From Pararhodobacter sp. CCB-MM2 (GTDB lineage: Bacteria; Pseudomonadota; Alphaproteobacteria; Rhodobacterales; Rhodobacteraceae): a DNA stretch of 64,000 nucleotides. The stretch spans positions 19,561 through 83,560 of the forward strand of contig NZ_LRRR01000020.1 of NCBI RefSeq assembly GCF_001691415.1, in the 5' to 3' direction. Below are positions 8,233 through 16,233 of the stretch, piece by piece. The notes beneath the pieces are model-generated. The model did not search any database. It worked only from the letters and a program-made list of their open reading frames with translations, and had not been told where the DNA came from. The position numbers were made by a program, and so were the translations under genes. The first letter of the stretch is position 1; every line of letters starts with the position of its first letter.

Positions 8233-8757
8233 TCAGCGCCGCAGCGCGTCGGTCGCAGCCTCGATGCCGGCCGCAAAAGCTCGCAGCAGCCCGTCCGACT
8301 TGGCCGAGACGCGCGCCGCCGGCAGCATCGGGAAGGTCACCAACGAGACCTCCCAGAGCTCCAGCTCGATCAGCTTGCGGCCCCCGTCCGGCAGCTTCTC
8401 GGCGCGGATCGTGCGATAGCCGATGGACAGCCCGTCCACCGCGCCCGCCGCCATCAGCGCCGCCGCCTCGCGGCCCTTGGCCACATCGGTCAGCAACCGG
8501 CCCTTCACGCGCAGCCCATGGTCGTCCTCGACCACCTCGTCCCAGATGCCGATCGGCTGTGCCTGATCGTGCTGCCACAGCATCCGCACCCGACCCTCAC
8601 GCGCTGCCAGCCGCTTCAGCGAGGCCGCATAGGCCCCCGGCGCGACCACATCACCGCCCTGATCGCGCAGCCCGAAGACGGAGGCATAGCCCTCGATCAC
8701 AGAGCCCTCGGCCCGCACCAGCCCCGGCTGATGAAATTTCGTTTCCAGAGAGAGCAT
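8233..8757 (-). CDS. GTA prohead protease, HK97 family (RcGTA g4 type)
   Basis: 174-residue phage prohead protease (peptidase family U35/S78). It contains EGYASVFGLRDQGGDVV (20s), the catalytic-His motif WQHD (H63) and the catalytic-Ser motif DGLSIGY (S111), followed by ELELWEVSLVTFPM. It cleaves the capsid protein N-terminal domain during head maturation. It lies directly upstream of the capsid gene; the 105-bp gap between them holds only the capsid ribosome site region. Confidence 0.95.
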   Translation of the reverse strand: MLSLETKFHQPGLVRAEGSVIEGYASVFGLRDQGGDVVAPGAYAASLKRLAAREGRVRMLWQHDQAQPIGIWDEVVEDDHGLRVKGRLLTDVAKGREAAALMAAGAVDGLSIGYRTIRAEKLPDGGRKLIELELWEVSLVTFPMLPAARVSAKSDGLLRAFAAGIEAATDALRR

Positions 8758-8767
8758 CCCCGCCTCC

Positions 8768-9016
8768 TCAGAATTGCGTCGCCAGAAAGGCCAGCGCGCC
8801 ATGCACCACCACGCCCGAGGCCACGCCGTACACCGCCAGCCACAGCCGCTTTTCCAGCCGCACGAGGTCTTCCTCGATCTTGCCCAGCCGGAAATCGAGC
8901 CCTGCGCGGCGCTCTTCCTCGACCCGCTCCTGCGCGTCGATCCGCGCCTGCGCGAGGTCGAAACTGTCGTAGAGGAACCGCGACCCCCCCACGCTCTTGC
9001 GCTGCGCACTCGCCAT
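8768..9016 (-). CDS. Small GTA protein with one membrane segment (RcGTA g3.5 type)
   Basis: 82 residues: a charged helical N-terminal half (QARIDAQERVEEERRAGLDFRLGKIEEDLVRLEKRL, likely coiled coil) and one hydrophobic helix (LAVYGVASGVVVHGALAFLA, about residues 59-78). The position between portal and protease is that of g3.5 in R. capsulatus, whose role is unclear. The start shares a base with the portal stop. A longer in-frame ORF running into the portal gene was rejected. Confidence 0.82.
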   Translation of the reverse strand: MASAQRKSVGGSRFLYDSFDLAQARIDAQERVEEERRAGLDFRLGKIEEDLVRLEKRLWLAVYGVASGVVVHGALAFLATQF

Positions 9017-10227
9017 CACTCCGCCTTGGGCGGCAGGCCCAGCATCGCGCGCTTCTCGGCCTCGGTCAGGAAATCCGCCTCGCTGACCCGGCGCCATTGC
9101 GCCTCGCGCTCGATGGACAAGGCCGGAACCTGATCCAGATCGGGCCGCAACACCAAGGAGGCGCCCAGAAAGCCCGACAGCCAATGCGACAGCGCATCCG
9201 TCAGCTTCGCCGCCATCGGCAGCACGGTGAGCCGGTAGAACGCCCGATTGGCCTCCTGGTAATTCGCATAGGTCGCATCGCCCGGGATACCCAACAGCAT
9301 CGGCGGCACCCCAAACGCCAGCGCGATCTCCCGCGCGGCGGCTTCCTTGGTCTTGTGGAATTCCATGTCCGAGGGGCTGAACCCCATCGGTTTCCAGTCC
9401 AGACCGCCCTCCAGCAACATCGGCCGCCCGGCATTGCGCGCGCCCTGATGGTGCATCTCCATCTCGTGCTGCAGGCGCTCGAACTGCTCGTTGGTCAGCC
9501 CGCCCTGCCCGTCCGGCCCGGAATAGACGATCGCACCCGAAGGCCGGGCCGCATTGTCCAACAGCGCTTTCGACCAGCGCGAGGCCGAGTTATGCACATC
9601 AATCGCCGTCGCCGCCGCCTCGACCGCCGACAACCCGTAATGGTCGTCGAGCGGATGGAAGGCCCGGACATGGCAGATTGGCGCGGCCTCGTCGGTCATG
9701 GTGAAGCGGTGCTTGCGCCCGCCGACCGCGTAATCATAGCCCGCTGGCCAGCCATCCGCGCCCGGCACCACCGACATCCGGTCCGAGCGCAACACATGCA
9801 GCTCGCCCGGCAAACCGCCCTCCGGTGCGGCCACGGCCTCCAGATAGGCGTTGCCCGACAGCAGAAGCTGGGCATAGGCCGCCTCCAGAAACTCGGCCCG
9901 CCCCTGCGCCGGGTTCGGACGGCGCAGCAGGTCCAGCACCGGATGCGCCTCGTAGCGGCCGTCGCAATCCTGCAGCACCAAGGGCAAGGCGGCGGCGGCT
10001 TCCGACAGCAGTCGCACCACGCGGAAGCCGACCGGGTTACCCTGAAACCCCGCGCGGGTCAGCGAGACCGTGTCCCGCGCCGTCCAGCGCACCCCGCTGG
10101 CCCCCTGCGCCACGAGGCGGCCGGCGCCAGCGCCCCCGAACCCTGCCGTCAGCGGCCCCACGGCCGAGGCCTTGGCCTCGGGCACCGCATGGGCCCCAGT
10201 GTTGGGCTTGCGAAAGAAGTCGAACAT
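9016..10227 (-). CDS. GTA portal protein, HK97 family (RcGTA g3 type)
   Basis: 403-residue phage portal protein with the family landmarks NPVGFRVVRLLSEAAAALPLVLQD, ELHVLRSDRMSVV, PLDDHYGLSAVEAAATAIDVHN and ALAFGVPPMLLGIPGDATYANYQEANRAFYR. It forms the dodecameric ring through which DNA is packaged and released. ATG 10227 (MFDFFRKPN) follows GAGGAGG. A 16-residue in-frame extension upstream lacks support. A 173-bp stretch between it and the terminase gene holds no gene. Confidence 0.96.
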   Translation of the reverse strand: MFDFFRKPNTGAHAVPEAKASAVGPLTAGFGGAGAGRLVAQGASGVRWTARDTVSLTRAGFQGNPVGFRVVRLLSEAAAALPLVLQDCDGRYEAHPVLDLLRRPNPAQGRAEFLEAAYAQLLLSGNAYLEAVAAPEGGLPGELHVLRSDRMSVVPGADGWPAGYDYAVGGRKHRFTMTDEAAPICHVRAFHPLDDHYGLSAVEAAATAIDVHNSASRWSKALLDNAARPSGAIVYSGPDGQGGLTNEQFERLQHEMEMHHQGARNAGRPMLLEGGLDWKPMGFSPSDMEFHKTKEAAAREIALAFGVPPMLLGIPGDATYANYQEANRAFYRLTVLPMAAKLTDALSHWLSGFLGASLVLRPDLDQVPALSIEREAQWRRVSEADFLTEAEKRAMLGLPPKAE

Positions 10228-10400
10228 GCCTCTGCCTCCTCGTCCTGCGGCACCTGCCGATCCCGAAGGATCCACCGCATCGGCCTTGGAGCGCAGTTAT
10301 GAGCGACAGGCCTTACCATCGCGCGAGGTCACCGTGCGCTGCCACCACCGACACGCAACACCCCCGACGGAAAAGGGAGACCGAAGCCCCCCTCCCCCTT

Positions 10401-11789
10401 TCACAACGACCGCGCCCGTGGTGCCGCCACCGGCCTCGGGGCCGAGATCATGAGCTCGTGCAGGGCCCAGACCAGCGCATCCACCCGGTCAGGGCTACCA
10501 GTGCCGTGAAAGCCCCGCGCCGTCATCTGCGCCATCTGCTCCTCCAGCGCGCCGAGCCCCGGAAGATGTGCGACCCGCCCCTGCTCATACAGCGCGGCGA
10601 CCGGCTCGGCCCGCGCGGCCTTGCCCTGCCGCGCATGCACCGCCTTGACCGGCACCAACGGGTCCACCTGCCGCAGAACGCTGGCCACCAGATCCCCGCC
10701 CTGGTTCACCTCGGCCACCAGCCGATCAGCCCCGTGCCGCTGCATCGCCGCGATCGCTGCCTGCGCCCAATCCGTCGGGCTGCTGGCCCGCAGGCTGGCA
10801 TCCTCCAGCACCACCGCCCGCCAAGTCTCGGGTGGCCCCTCGGTCACCGCGCCGACGGCAACGATGCCGCACAGGTCCGAGGCCTTGCCGCCGCTCACGG
10901 CCGGATCGACGGCTACGACCACCCGGCTGAACGCGGGCAGCTTCGTGGTCCGGCAGCCGTCCAGCAGGGCCTGCGGGAACAGCGTTCCCTCGACATCCTC
11001 CAGCAGCACGCCCTCCAGCTCCTGCCGCCCCAGCCGAGAGCCGCCGTAGCGCGCCTCGACCTCGTGCAAAAACGACCGCGCCAGAAACGCCCGATTGGCC
11101 GACGTCGGCGCCTGAGTCTCCACAGTAGAGGGCAAGGCCAGCACCCGCTTCAACACCCCCTCGGCCCGGGGTGTGGTGGTCACCACGCAGCGCGGATCGT
11201 CGCCCAGCCGCAAAGCGAACTGCAGCTGGTCCCAGGCCTCTTCGGACTTCTTCCACTTGCCCAATTCATCCGCCCAGGCCGCATCGAACTGCGGGCCGCG
11301 CAGGGCCTCCGGCTCGTGCGCCGAGAACAGCTGCGCCACCGCGCCATTGGGCCAGACCAGCCGCTTGCGCGTGGCCTCCCAGACCGGGCGCCGGTCGGGC
11401 GGCGAACAGGCGAGGATCCCGCTCTCGCCGAACACCATTACCTCGCGCGCCTGATCCAGGGTCTCGCCGACCAAGGCCACGCGCCGGGCACGGCCGGGAT
11501 CCCGCGGGCCCGCCCCCTCGACCTGCGCGCGCACCCATTCGGCCCCGGCGCGTGTCTTGCCCGCCCCGCGCCCGCCCATGCAGACCCAGCTGCGCCACGC
11601 GCCCTCGGGCGCCACCTGATGCGGCAGCGCCCAGAAGTCGAACAGCCACGGGAGGGCCAGCAGTGCTTCCCTACTCAACCCGGCCAGAAAGCTCTCCCGG
11701 ATCGTTTGCGGCGCGCAGGCGAGCCATTCGGCGTCGCACCTCGGCCCCTGCGGCGGCGAGATCCAGCTCTCCGTCGCGTCGTCCCTCAT
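10401..11789 (-). CDS. GTA terminase large subunit (RcGTA g2 type)
   Basis: 462 residues from ATG 11789. Walker A is GGRGAGKT (72-79), the Walker B-like stretch is AAWADEL (170-176), the coupling motif is TTTPR (204-208), and the nuclease domain opens with VAVDPAVSG (first catalytic Asp D295). It is the packaging motor, which in GTAs fills heads with random host DNA. The start is uncertain. ATG 11789 overlaps g1 by 119 nt, while a TTG at 11678 would overlap the g1 stop by only 8 nt. I kept the longer form because RESFLAGLSREALLALPWLF resembles the N-terminus of related terminases and spans that TTG. Confidence 0.94.
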   Translation of the reverse strand: MRDDATESWISPPQGPRCDAEWLACAPQTIRESFLAGLSREALLALPWLFDFWALPHQVAPEGAWRSWVCMGGRGAGKTRAGAEWVRAQVEGAGPRDPGRARRVALVGETLDQAREVMVFGESGILACSPPDRRPVWEATRKRLVWPNGAVAQLFSAHEPEALRGPQFDAAWADELGKWKKSEEAWDQLQFALRLGDDPRCVVTTTPRAEGVLKRVLALPSTVETQAPTSANRAFLARSFLHEVEARYGGSRLGRQELEGVLLEDVEGTLFPQALLDGCRTTKLPAFSRVVVAVDPAVSGGKASDLCGIVAVGAVTEGPPETWRAVVLEDASLRASSPTDWAQAAIAAMQRHGADRLVAEVNQGGDLVASVLRQVDPLVPVKAVHARQGKAARAEPVAALYEQGRVAHLPGLGALEEQMAQMTARGFHGTGSPDRVDALVWALHELMISAPRPVAAPRARSL

Positions 11790-12015
11790 CGCGTCCGATC
11801 TTCTCAAGTTTTGCCCGCTCACTGAACACGGCCTCCAAGGCTTTGCGCAAAGATGCCACGACCGTCGCCAACTCCCGCGACGCGGCGACATCCCCGCTCT
11901 TGATGGTTTGAATGATGAGATCCAGCTCGGCGCCATAGGCCGCCAGCTGCCGTTCCGCCTGAGCCACAAGATGGCCCGGCGGGTGTTCCCCCGTCGAAGG
12001 GTCGCGCTTTTTCAT
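11671..12015 (-). CDS. GTA terminase small subunit (RcGTA g1 type)
   Basis: 114 residues starting MKKRDPSTGEHPPGHLVAQAERQ. A helical middle (LIIQTIKSGDVAASRELATVVASLRKALEAVF) is followed by a basic helix (AGAEVRRRMARLRAA), as in the small terminase of RcGTA. It is the first gene of the structural operon. ATG 12015 follows the leader that carries a hairpin (12059-12084). A longer in-frame ORF starting at 12141 would read through that hairpin and the putative promoter, so I rejected it. Confidence 0.85.
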   Translation of the reverse strand: MKKRDPSTGEHPPGHLVAQAERQLAAYGAELDLIIQTIKSGDVAASRELATVVASLRKALEAVFSERAKLEKIGRDEGRRDGELDLAAAGAEVRRRMARLRAANDPGELSGRVE

Positions 12016-12058
12016 CGGTTTTTCCGCTGCTCGCTGCCCCGCGCGACGAGAACGGCAA

Positions 12059-12084
12059 AGGCCCGGGGCGCAAACCCCGGGCCT
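12059..12084 (-). terminator. Leader hairpin between mltG and GTA g1
   Basis: Perfect 10-bp inverted repeat AGGCCCGGGG / CCCCGGGCCT with a 6-nt loop, 43 nt upstream of the g1 start. On the minus strand it is followed only by a short T run (TTTGCC). It could be the terminator of the fabF-mltG operon or, because it lies downstream of the candidate GTA promoter, an attenuator or stability element in the g1 leader. Confidence 0.6.
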
Positions 12085-12112
12085 GAAGCCGAACTCTTCC
12101 AGCTTGGCAAGA

Positions 12113-12141
12113 TCCTTACATCGGACCGTGCAAAAAGTCAA
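12113..12141 (-). promoter_or_regulatory. Candidate promoter of the GTA operon
   Basis: Read on the minus strand: TTGACT (12141-12136), a 17-nt spacer, then TAAGGA (12118-12113). The -35 matches the sigma-70 consensus in five of six positions and the spacing is optimal; the -10 is weak. The predicted start is near 12106, giving a leader of about 90 nt to g1. Inference from sequence only. Confidence 0.5.
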
Positions 12142-12162
12142 CGCGCAACACTTTGGCGTTTA

Positions 12163-12176
12163 AGGGAAATTTCCCT
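12163..12176. promoter_or_regulatory. 14-bp perfect palindrome upstream of the GTA promoter
   Basis: AGGGAAATTTCCCT, perfectly symmetric, in an A/T-rich patch that is exceptional in this GC-rich window. It lies 6 bp after the mltG stop and is centred about 63 bp upstream of the predicted GTA transcription start, a usual place for an activator. It does not fit the CtrA pattern (TTAA-N7-TTAA). The binding protein is unknown. Confidence 0.45.
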
Positions 12177-12182
12177 AAAACC

Positions 12183-13337
12183 TTAGTTGTCGCCGCGCTG
12201 CGCCTCGATCTCGCGCCAGCGCGCGACGTTGCTGTTATGCTCGGCAAGCGTGCTGGCGAAGACATGCCCGCCGGTGCCATCGGCGACGAAATACAGGTAA
12301 TCCGTCTCGTCCGGGTTCAGCACCGCCTCGATGGCGGCCCGGCCCGGATTGGCGATCGGCGTCGGCGGCAGGCCGTCGATGCGGTAGGTGTTGTAGGGCG
12401 TCTCACGGTCCAGTTCCGAGCGCCGCAGCCCCCGGCCCAGCGTGCCCTGCCCCAAGGTGATGCCATAGATCACCGTCGGGTCGGTCTGCAGCCGCATCGG
12501 CGCGCGCAGGCGGTTGATGAAGACGCCGGCGACAACGCCCCGCTCATCGGCCACGCCGGTTTCCTTCTCCACGATCGAGGCCAGCGTCAACGCTTCCTCG
12601 GGCGTGTCGAAGGGCAGCCCTTCTACCCGGTTCTCCCAGGCGGTCGCGAGGAAGGTCTCCTGCCGCGACTGCATCTCGGCCAGAAACGCCGCACGGTCCG
12701 CACCGCGGCGCAGCTCGTAGCCGTCGGGCGCCAGATGGCCCTCAGGCGGCAGCTCGCCGGCCTCGCCGGACAGGAATTCGGCATTGCTCACCGCGTTCCA
12801 GATCTGCCAGCTGGTCGCGCCCTCGGCCACGACGACGCGGAAGCGCGTGTCGGCCTGGTTGGCCACCTGGGTGTATTCCGCCGGGAACTCGGTGGTCTCC
12901 AGCGGCAGGTCCACCGTCTCGATGAAACGGTTGGTCTGCGGGTCCAGCTCGCGCACCTCGTAATTCACCGCAGTGACACCGATCCGCAGCACCACCTCGG
13001 TGCCGCAGGTCGAAGCCCCGCCGCGCGTCACGATATCGAGGATCTCATCCATCGAGGCCCCGGCCGGCACCAGATACGAGCCGAACCGCAAACGGCTGTC
13101 ACGCCCGTCATACTGTGCACCGACGCGGAACAGCATCGGGCTGGTCACCGCGCCCTGCTCATCGAGCGAGGACGCGACGCCCCGAAGGTTAGCCCCTTGC
13201 TCGACCCGCAGGCAGATCGCCTGTTCCAGCGGTCCCTCGGACACGAACATCCGCTGACCCATCGCCACCAAGCCCGCCAGCAGGACGAAGGCGACGATCA
13301 GCAGCGTCAGCGCATTCGCCGCAACGTGTTTCCACAT
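12183..13337 (-). CDS. mltG: Endolytic murein transglycosylase MltG
   Basis: 384 residues of the YceG/MltG family, an inner-membrane enzyme that cuts nascent glycan strands to terminate their growth. One N-terminal membrane helix (about 8-27) is followed by a LysM-like region and the catalytic domain. The catalytic-Glu motif is ASIVEKET (253-260), followed by GVFINRLRAPMRLQTDPTVIYG. The ATG shares a base with the fabF stop (TGATG), so the two are one operon. The fabF-mltG pairing is common in alphaproteobacteria. Confidence 0.96.
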   Translation of the reverse strand: MWKHVAANALTLLIVAFVLLAGLVAMGQRMFVSEGPLEQAICLRVEQGANLRGVASSLDEQGAVTSPMLFRVGAQYDGRDSRLRFGSYLVPAGASMDEILDIVTRGGASTCGTEVVLRIGVTAVNYEVRELDPQTNRFIETVDLPLETTEFPAEYTQVANQADTRFRVVVAEGATSWQIWNAVSNAEFLSGEAGELPPEGHLAPDGYELRRGADRAAFLAEMQSRQETFLATAWENRVEGLPFDTPEEALTLASIVEKETGVADERGVVAGVFINRLRAPMRLQTDPTVIYGITLGQGTLGRGLRRSELDRETPYNTYRIDGLPPTPIANPGRAAIEAVLNPDETDYLYFVADGTGGHVFASTLAEHNSNVARWREIEAQRGDN

Positions 13338-14599
13338 CAGCCGCGCACCTTGCCCAGCACGAGGCTTGCGTTGGTGCCGCCGAAGCCGAACGAGTTCGAC
13401 AGAGCCACATCCACCTTGCGCTTCACCGCCTTGTTCGGCGCGAGGTCAAGCTTCGGCTCGATGGCAGGGTTGTCGAGGTTGATCGTCGGCGGTGCGACCT
13501 GATCACGGATCGCCAGCACGCAGAAGATCGCCTCGACGGCCCCGGCCGCACCCAGCAGGTGCCCGATGGCCGATTTGGTCGAGGACATGGTCGCGCCCGA
13601 GGCCGCATCGCCCATCAGGCGCTCAACGGCGCCCAGCTCGATCGTGTCGGCCATGGTCGAGGTGCCATGCGCGTTGATGTAATCGACGTCCGAGGGCTGC
13701 AGGCCCGCGCGCTTCAGGGCTGCCGACATCGAGCGGAAGCCGCCATCGCCATCCTCGGAGGGGGCGGTGATGTGATAGGCGTCGCCCGACAGGCCATAGC
13801 CAAGCACTTCGCAATAGATCTTCGCACCGCGCGCCTTGGCGTGCTCGTATTCCTCCAGCACCACGCAGCCCGCGCCCTCGCCCATGACGAAGCCGTCACG
13901 ATCCGAATCGTAGGGGCGCGAGGCCTTCTGCGGCTCGTCACCGCGCTTCGTCGACAGCGCCTTGCAGGCGTTGAAGCCGGCGATGCCGATCTCGCTGATC
14001 GGGGCTTCTGCGCCGCCCGCGACCATGACGTCCGCATCGCCCAGCATGATCAGCCGCGCCGCGTCGCCGATGGCATGCGCGCCGGTGGAACAAGCCGTGA
14101 CCACCGCGTGGTTCGGGCCCTTGAAGCCGTATTTGATCGAGACCTGACCCGAGACGAGGTTGATCAGCGAGCCGGGGATGAAGAACGGCGAGACGCGCTT
14201 CGGCCCCTTCTCCTTGATCAGGATCGCGGTGTCGGCAATCGTCGTCAGACCCCCGATGCCCGAACCGATCATCACGCCGGTGCGCTCGCGGTCCTCATCG
14301 TTCTCGGGGGTCCAGCCGGAATCCTCGACCGCCTGCGTCGCGGCAACCAGACCATAGAGGATGAAGTCGTCGACCTTGCGACGGTCCTTGGCGGCCATCC
14401 AGTCGTCGGGGTTGAACGTGCCGTCCGAACCATCACCGAAGGGGATCTCGCAGGCATAGGTCGTCGCCAGATGGCTCGCATCGAAGCGCGTGATCGGGCC
14501 TGCGCCCGACTGGCCCTCAAGAAGCCGCTTCCAGGTTTCTTCGACCCCGCAGGCCAGCGGCGTCACCATTCCCAGACCCGTCACCACGACTCGGCGCAT
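13337..14599 (-). CDS. fabF: Beta-ketoacyl-ACP synthase II FabF
   Basis: 420 residues (start MRRVVVTGLGMVTPLACG). It condenses malonyl-ACP with acyl-ACP in fatty-acid elongation. The Cys-His-His triad is present: C170 in VVTACSTGAH, H311 in NAHGTSTMADT, H347 in KSAIGHLLGAAGA. I chose ATG 14599 because GGAGGA lies 6 nt before it. The ATG 6 nt upstream directly abuts that ribosome site. It is transcribed divergently from fabG across a short region with a palindrome, and is followed by mltG. Confidence 0.97.
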   Translation of the reverse strand: MRRVVVTGLGMVTPLACGVEETWKRLLEGQSGAGPITRFDASHLATTYACEIPFGDGSDGTFNPDDWMAAKDRRKVDDFILYGLVAATQAVEDSGWTPENDEDRERTGVMIGSGIGGLTTIADTAILIKEKGPKRVSPFFIPGSLINLVSGQVSIKYGFKGPNHAVVTACSTGAHAIGDAARLIMLGDADVMVAGGAEAPISEIGIAGFNACKALSTKRGDEPQKASRPYDSDRDGFVMGEGAGCVVLEEYEHAKARGAKIYCEVLGYGLSGDAYHITAPSEDGDGGFRSMSAALKRAGLQPSDVDYINAHGTSTMADTIELGAVERLMGDAASGATMSSTKSAIGHLLGAAGAVEAIFCVLAIRDQVAPPTINLDNPAIEPKLDLAPNKAVKRKVDVALSNSFGFGGTNASLVLGKVRG

Positions 14600-14631
14600 C
14601 TGCATTCCTCCGAACTTGGGCTTCGCCCGTC

Positions 14632-14675
14632 ATTATCTGTTGTCTTGCCACATACACATTGTTCCCGCGCGGGAA
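14632..14675 (-). promoter_or_regulatory. fabF upstream region with 14-bp palindrome
   Basis: On the minus strand a GATAAT -10-like hexamer (14637-14632) lacks a good -35. The perfect palindrome TTCCCGCGCGGGAA (14662-14675) is centred about 43 bp before the predicted start. The position over the missing -35, between divergent fabF and fabG, fits an operator for a fatty-acid regulator; the protein is unknown. Confidence 0.4.
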
Positions 14676-14804
14676 AAGGCTCCCGAACCGTCCCGGCGGC
14701 ATCCTGCGCGCTGGCGCCACCGCTTCGTGACTGCTAGAAACCCCGCCAATGCGCCGGGACCTTGGTTTCGGCAGCGACGCGACACTGACAGAAGGATCAG
14801 CCCC

Positions 14805-15542
14805 ATGTTCGACCTCAGCGGCAAACGCGCCCTCATCACCGGCGCCTCGGGCGGCATCGGCGCCTCCATCGCCCGCGCCCTGCACGGCGCCGGCGCGACC
14901 GTGGGCCTGTCCGGCACCCGCGAGGCCCCGCTGCAGGAGCTGGCCGCCGAACTCGGCGAGCGTGCCTTCGTGCTGCCCTGCAACCTGTCGGACCCGGCCT
15001 CGGTCGAAGCCCTGCCGAAAGCCGCCGCCGAAGCGATGGGCGGTCTTGATATCCTCGTGAACAACGCCGGGATCACCCGCGACCAGATCTTCATGCGCAT
15101 GTCGGATGACGACTGGGCCTCGGTCATCGACGTGAACCTGACCGCCACCATGCGCCTGTGCCGCGCTGTGATGCGCCCGATGATGAAGGCGCGCTGGGGC
15201 CGGATCATCAACATCTCGTCGATCGTCGGCGCCACCGGCAACGCCGGTCAGGTGAACTACGCCGCCTCGAAGGCCGGCATGGTGGGCCTGACGAAGTCGA
15301 TCGCGGCCGAAGTCGCCTCGCGCAACATCACCGCCAACGCCGTCGCGCCCGGCTTCATCGCCACGCCGATGACCGACAAGCTCAACGACGAGCAGAAGGA
15401 CAAGATCAACGGCCAGATCCCGGCTGGCCGCATGGGCACGCCCGAGGAAATCGCCGCCGCCGTGCTGTACCTCGCCTCGAACGAAGCGGGCTACGTGACC
15501 GGCACGACGCTGCACGTCAACGGCGGCATGGCGATGCTCTGA
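14805..15542 (+). CDS. fabG: 3-oxoacyl-ACP reductase FabG
   Basis: 245-residue short-chain dehydrogenase that reduces 3-ketoacyl-ACP with NADPH. The cofactor motif is TGASGGIG (12-19), NNAG is at 86-89, and the catalytic residues are S139, Y152 and K156 (NYAASKAG). The C-terminus VTGTTLHVNGGMAML is classic FabG. The ATG at 14805 follows AAGGA about 9 nt upstream. Closely related in function to the divergent fabF and nearby acpP. Confidence 0.97.
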   Translation: MFDLSGKRALITGASGGIGASIARALHGAGATVGLSGTREAPLQELAAELGERAFVLPCNLSDPASVEALPKAAAEAMGGLDILVNNAGITRDQIFMRMSDDDWASVIDVNLTATMRLCRAVMRPMMKARWGRIINISSIVGATGNAGQVNYAASKAGMVGLTKSIAAEVASRNITANAVAPGFIATPMTDKLNDEQKDKINGQIPAGRMGTPEEIAAAVLYLASNEAGYVTGTTLHVNGGMAML

Positions 15543-15560
15543 CCCCTACGGGCTGGCGGC

Positions 15561-15995
15561 TCACCCGAACTGCCAGCCCTTTCCGGTCCACAGGCGGCGC
15601 AGCACATGCGCGAAAAGCCCCAGCGGACCGAAGACCAGCGCCAGCAGCAGGACCGGCACCGTTCCGGCGTGCCGCAGTCCCAGCGCCTGCGCATCCCGCG
15701 CGATCCACGCCCCGACGAACAGGTCGAAGACGAGGAAATGCGCCCATCCCGTCAGCGTGCCCACGGGATGCGAGAACAGGGCCATCACCCCCGCCAACGA
15801 TCCCATGCCCGCGCCGGGCGCCGAAAAGCCCAGAACCGCGCCGCAAAACAGCAACACGGCATAGGCTGCGCCCAGGATCAGCGGAATCACCCCGGAATGA
15901 ACGTATTGCCGCGTCAACGCGGCCTGCGGTGCGAAGATCAGCAAAGCCCAGGCCGGAAGCACCGGCAGGTGCAGCAGATAATACAGAAACGCCAA
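15561..15995 (-). CDS. ABA4-like (DUF4281) integral membrane protein
   Basis: 144 residues with four predicted membrane helices (about 5-24, 37-57, 84-100, 110-132) and the family motif GWAHFLVFDLFVGAWIARDA. Plant ABA4 acts in neoxanthin formation; the function of bacterial homologues is not known, although they are frequent in carotenoid-making Rhodobacteraceae. It converges on fabG with an 18-nt gap. Confidence 0.85.
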   Translation of the reverse strand: MAFLYYLLHLPVLPAWALLIFAPQAALTRQYVHSGVIPLILGAAYAVLLFCGAVLGFSAPGAGMGSLAGVMALFSHPVGTLTGWAHFLVFDLFVGAWIARDAQALGLRHAGTVPVLLLALVFGPLGLFAHVLRRLWTGKGWQFG

Positions 15996-16073
15996 GAAAA
16001 ACCCCCTGTTGCGCGACGCCCCCCGCGCGATGTAGCGTCGATCCTACTGGGGCTTCGCAGCTTGCGAAAGCGT

Positions 16074-16101
16074 TTGCCTATGGTCACGCTTGTGCTATAG
16101 G
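16074..16101 (+). promoter_or_regulatory. acpP: Candidate acpP promoter
   Basis: TTGCCT (16074-16079), a 16-nt spacer, then TATAGG (16096-16101), in a locally T-rich stretch about 130 nt upstream of acpP. The hexamers resemble housekeeping promoters of alphaproteobacteria. The leader between it and the gene (about 125 nt) is long and GC-rich. Confidence 0.45.
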
Positions 16102-16233
16102 CGGCGTCGATCGAGGCAGGGCCTGCCCCTGCAGGTCCGGCAAGGGCGTCAATCGGGCGTCCACGTCGACAGAGCCGCGCAAGCGGTTTCAACCACGGGG
16201 CGGGTTCCGCCGAAAGGTAAACGAGGACAGAAC

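Noticed and set aside
6178..10302. A 1374-codon plus-strand frame across the GTA head genes.
   Set aside because: Composition is Arg/His/Gln-rich without motifs and it is fully antisense to well-supported GTA genes.
12016..12141. In-frame N-terminal extension of the GTA small terminase.
   Set aside because: It would begin within the candidate promoter and encode the leader hairpin; the ATG at 12015 matches the family start.
12163..12176. CtrA binding site upstream of the GTA operon.
   Set aside because: The site lacks two TTAA half-sites with a 7-nt spacer; it is a continuous palindrome instead.
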